Of a DNA stretch of 7,539 nucleotides, positions 6,147 to 7,539 are shown in pieces. Source of the stretch: Methanomicrobiales archaeon. GTDB taxonomy: Archaea; Halobacteriota; Methanomicrobia; Methanomicrobiales; Methanospirillaceae. The notes beneath the pieces were generated by a model, which searched no databases, was not told the DNA's origin, and saw nothing but the letters and a program-made list of their open reading frames with translations. The stretch covers positions 1 to 7,539 of the forward strand of contig JAAYPD010000404.1 in the NCBI GenBank assembly GCA_012520015.1. Reading direction: 5' to 3'. How positions within the stretch are numbered: position 1 is the first letter of the stretch; every line of letters begins with the position of its first letter. The position numbers were made by a program, and so were the translations under genes.

Positions 6147-7539
6147 TCATACCAGCCGGTTAATCTCGGTAAACAGCCGGGAAAACCGGTCAATGGTCTC
6201 ATCATCCAGGTTTTGCGGGGACTCGCATATCCGATCGGAGAGCAGCTCTGCAACCCTCCACCGGTCAAAATGTTCAGCCTGTCTTCTCTCTATCAGATCT
6301 GCAATCTGAAAGGCAACTCCCCGCTCTTCATTCCGGTCAGCTGGACTCTTTTCAGCTACCTGGCCAAGGGGAAGATCAGGATAGATGTCCTTGACACAGC
6401 GGTAATAAAAGTCTGGTGCGAAGAGATCTTCAATTCCTGCTCCCTGTTGCTGAGCAAAAGAGCTGTAAAGCAGGAGTCCGTTTCCTTCCCTGATGTTCAT
6501 GGTTGGGAGCTTTTTTAGTGCATCAAACGGGATGTTCTGCCCTGAAAGGAGTACTGCTGCCGGTCTTTTATGTGTGGACATCATGAGTGCAAGTGGTATA
6601 AGATTTGATGTTCCTCCTGCCGGAGTGATCCTGATATCTGGAGAAAGGCCGGGTTTACCCCTGTTTTGAAGTGCATAGTTCATGGCCTGAAGCAGCCAGA
6701 GTTCCTGTATGTCTTCAACGACCAGCTGTTTTCCGCCTGACAGGACACGATCTGCAATCCTGGTTGCAAGGGCTGCTTCAAGCGGGAAGAGCGAATCACG
6801 GTCAGCAGGCCACTCTGATACCGACACTTTCGTTGTTCCATCTTCTCCCTCGAAAATTGTCCTGACCCGGTCAAGATGATCAAGGTCGATCATGAATGGG
6901 GAATGGGTAGAGAAGAATACCTGGTTCTGATGGGAGATTCGTTCAAAAAACTTTGTCGCCTGCTGCTGGGCGGTGGGATGAAGCTGAAGGCCGGGCTCGT
7001 CAAGGAGCAGGATGCTGTCCTGGTATGCATCTCCAGACTCTACAAGGAATACAAGGTAAAATGAGAAGAAGTACTGCAGCCCTGCACTTCTCTGTTCAAG
7101 TTCTATCTCCGATGGATCAAGATCGTCAGAGACCCAGACCCTGAAATAATCGCCGTCAATATCATACCTGAACCTTATTTTCCTCTGCCCCCACCAGTCT
7201 TCAAACTTTTTGGTCATGAGATTTGAGGCGGTGGAGAGTAGAATTGACCGTTCATCAACCTGTCTCCTTATGATAGGGTTGTCATCAACGGCATTTTTAT
7301 GGCTGCCAAGCCGGTCAAGCTGGTCAAGATCCAGATTTACATGCCTGAAAAGGCAGTTGGTTGCGCGAAGGCCCGGGGTATCCGGATGGGATTTCAGTGT
7401 TGCGATAAAGGTCGGGATATGTATGGCACTCTCGATGACATTGTACTGGTCAAAGTAGACAAATTTTGGAAGGTGCTCAACAACGTACCTGTTTGCCGCC
7501 ATAAGTCCTTCAAATATCTCCATCTGCCTGACAAGCCTG
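6147..7539 (-). CDS. OLD-like AAA ATPase with TOPRIM-type domain, N terminus beyond window
   Basis: The frame is open to the right edge, and a Met at 7523 is only internal: no Walker A P-loop is found after it, so the ATP-binding N terminus lies outside. What is seen is the C-terminal half of an SMC/ABC-type ATPase: a signature-like RSAGLQYFFSF (about 7062-7094), Walker B SILLLDEPGLQLHP (Asp-Glu at 7001-6996) and an H-loop FFSTHSPFMID (His at 6905-6903). After this comes a TOPRIM-like region starting with QLVVEDIQELWLLQAM (Glu at 6716-6714) and a tail with IEDLFAPDFYYR, usual in OLD-family proteins. OLD proteins are nucleases or DNA-handling ATPases, many in phage defence. The usual TOPRIM DxD is replaced by Ser-Gly-Gln at 6545-6537, so nuclease activity is doubtful. 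It converges on aksF with three bases between the stops and is not part of that operon. ATPase call firm; biological role unknown. Confidence 0.85.
   Translation of the reverse strand, partial: RLVRQMEIFEGLMAANRYVVEHLPKFVYFDQYNVIESAIHIPTFIATLKSHPDTPGLRATNCLFRHVNLDLDQLDRLGSHKNAVDDNPIIRRQVDERSILLSTASNLMTKKFEDWWGQRKIRFRYDIDGDYFRVWVSDDLDPSEIELEQRSAGLQYFFSFYLVFLVESGDAYQDSILLLDEPGLQLHPTAQQQATKFFERISHQNQVFFSTHSPFMIDLDHLDRVRTIFEGEDGTTKVSVSEWPADRDSLFPLEAALATRIADRVLSGGKQLVVEDIQELWLLQAMNYALQNRGKPGLSPDIRITPAGGTSNLIPLALMMSTHKRPAAVLLSGQNIPFDALKKLPTMNIREGNGLLLYSSFAQQQGAGIEDLFAPDFYYRCVKDIYPDLPLGQVAEKSPADRNEERGVAFQIADLIERRQAEHFDRWRVAELLSDRICESPQNLDDETIDRFSRLFTEINRLV

Noticed and set aside
6156..6189. Inverted repeat CCGGTT/AACCGG just after the aksF stop
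   Set aside because: The six-base stem has a loop of about 22 bases, no T-tract follows, and it lies in the ATPase coding region; too weak to call a terminator.
6511..6516. Run of six T on the plus strand, a possible distal terminator for the aks operon
   Set aside because: It is more than 360 bases past aksF, inside another gene, and is explained by Lys-Lys codons of the ATPase.
6213..6518. Plus-strand open frame opposite the ATPase gene
   Set aside because: The opposite strand holds a conserved OLD-like domain in continuous frame, and this frame has no recognisable features or ribosome binding site of note.

Overview
The window looks like a methanogenic archaeon, most likely of the Methanomicrobiales (lineage inferred from protein style, not from any search). 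It contains a full set of chain-elongation genes for coenzyme B biosynthesis (aksA, aksD, aksE, aksF). Coenzyme B (7-mercaptoheptanoylthreonine phosphate) is the thiol co-substrate of methyl-coenzyme M reductase, so such a set points strongly to a methanogen.

Layout. Positions 1-6143 on the plus strand form one tightly packed run of seven genes: the 3' end of a radical SAM protein (cut by the left edge); a compact, IorA-like thiamine diphosphate (TPP) enzyme; aksA (homocitrate synthase family); aksD and aksE (large and small homoaconitase subunits); a cysteine-rich protein of unknown function; and aksF (homoisocitrate dehydrogenase). Every junction overlaps. Five are four-base ATGA stop/start overlaps (aksA by my choice of start), and aksA/aksD overlap by 53 bases. 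This indicates one transcript with translational coupling. No promoter is visible because the run enters from beyond the left edge. From 7539 down to 6147 on the minus strand lies a convergent, unrelated gene: the C-terminal part of an OLD-like AAA ATPase with a TOPRIM-type domain, cut by the right edge. Three bases separate the two stop codons. There is no gene-free stretch longer than a few bases.

How the genes work together. AksA condenses 2-oxoglutarate and its longer homologues with acetyl-CoA, AksDE isomerises the tertiary alcohol through the unsaturated intermediate, and AksF oxidatively decarboxylates it. Three rounds give 2-oxosuberate. Later steps (decarboxylation to 7-oxoheptanoate, thiol introduction, joining to threonine, phosphorylation) have, to my knowledge, no fully settled enzymes. 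Three non-aks genes are built into this operon: the TPP enzyme, the radical SAM protein and the Cys-rich protein. They are therefore candidates for those missing steps. The TPP enzyme is the strongest: it keeps the TPP-binding residues of the IorA family but lacks the middle and ferredoxin domains, as expected of a non-oxidative 2-oxoacid decarboxylase. This is inference from sequence and context.
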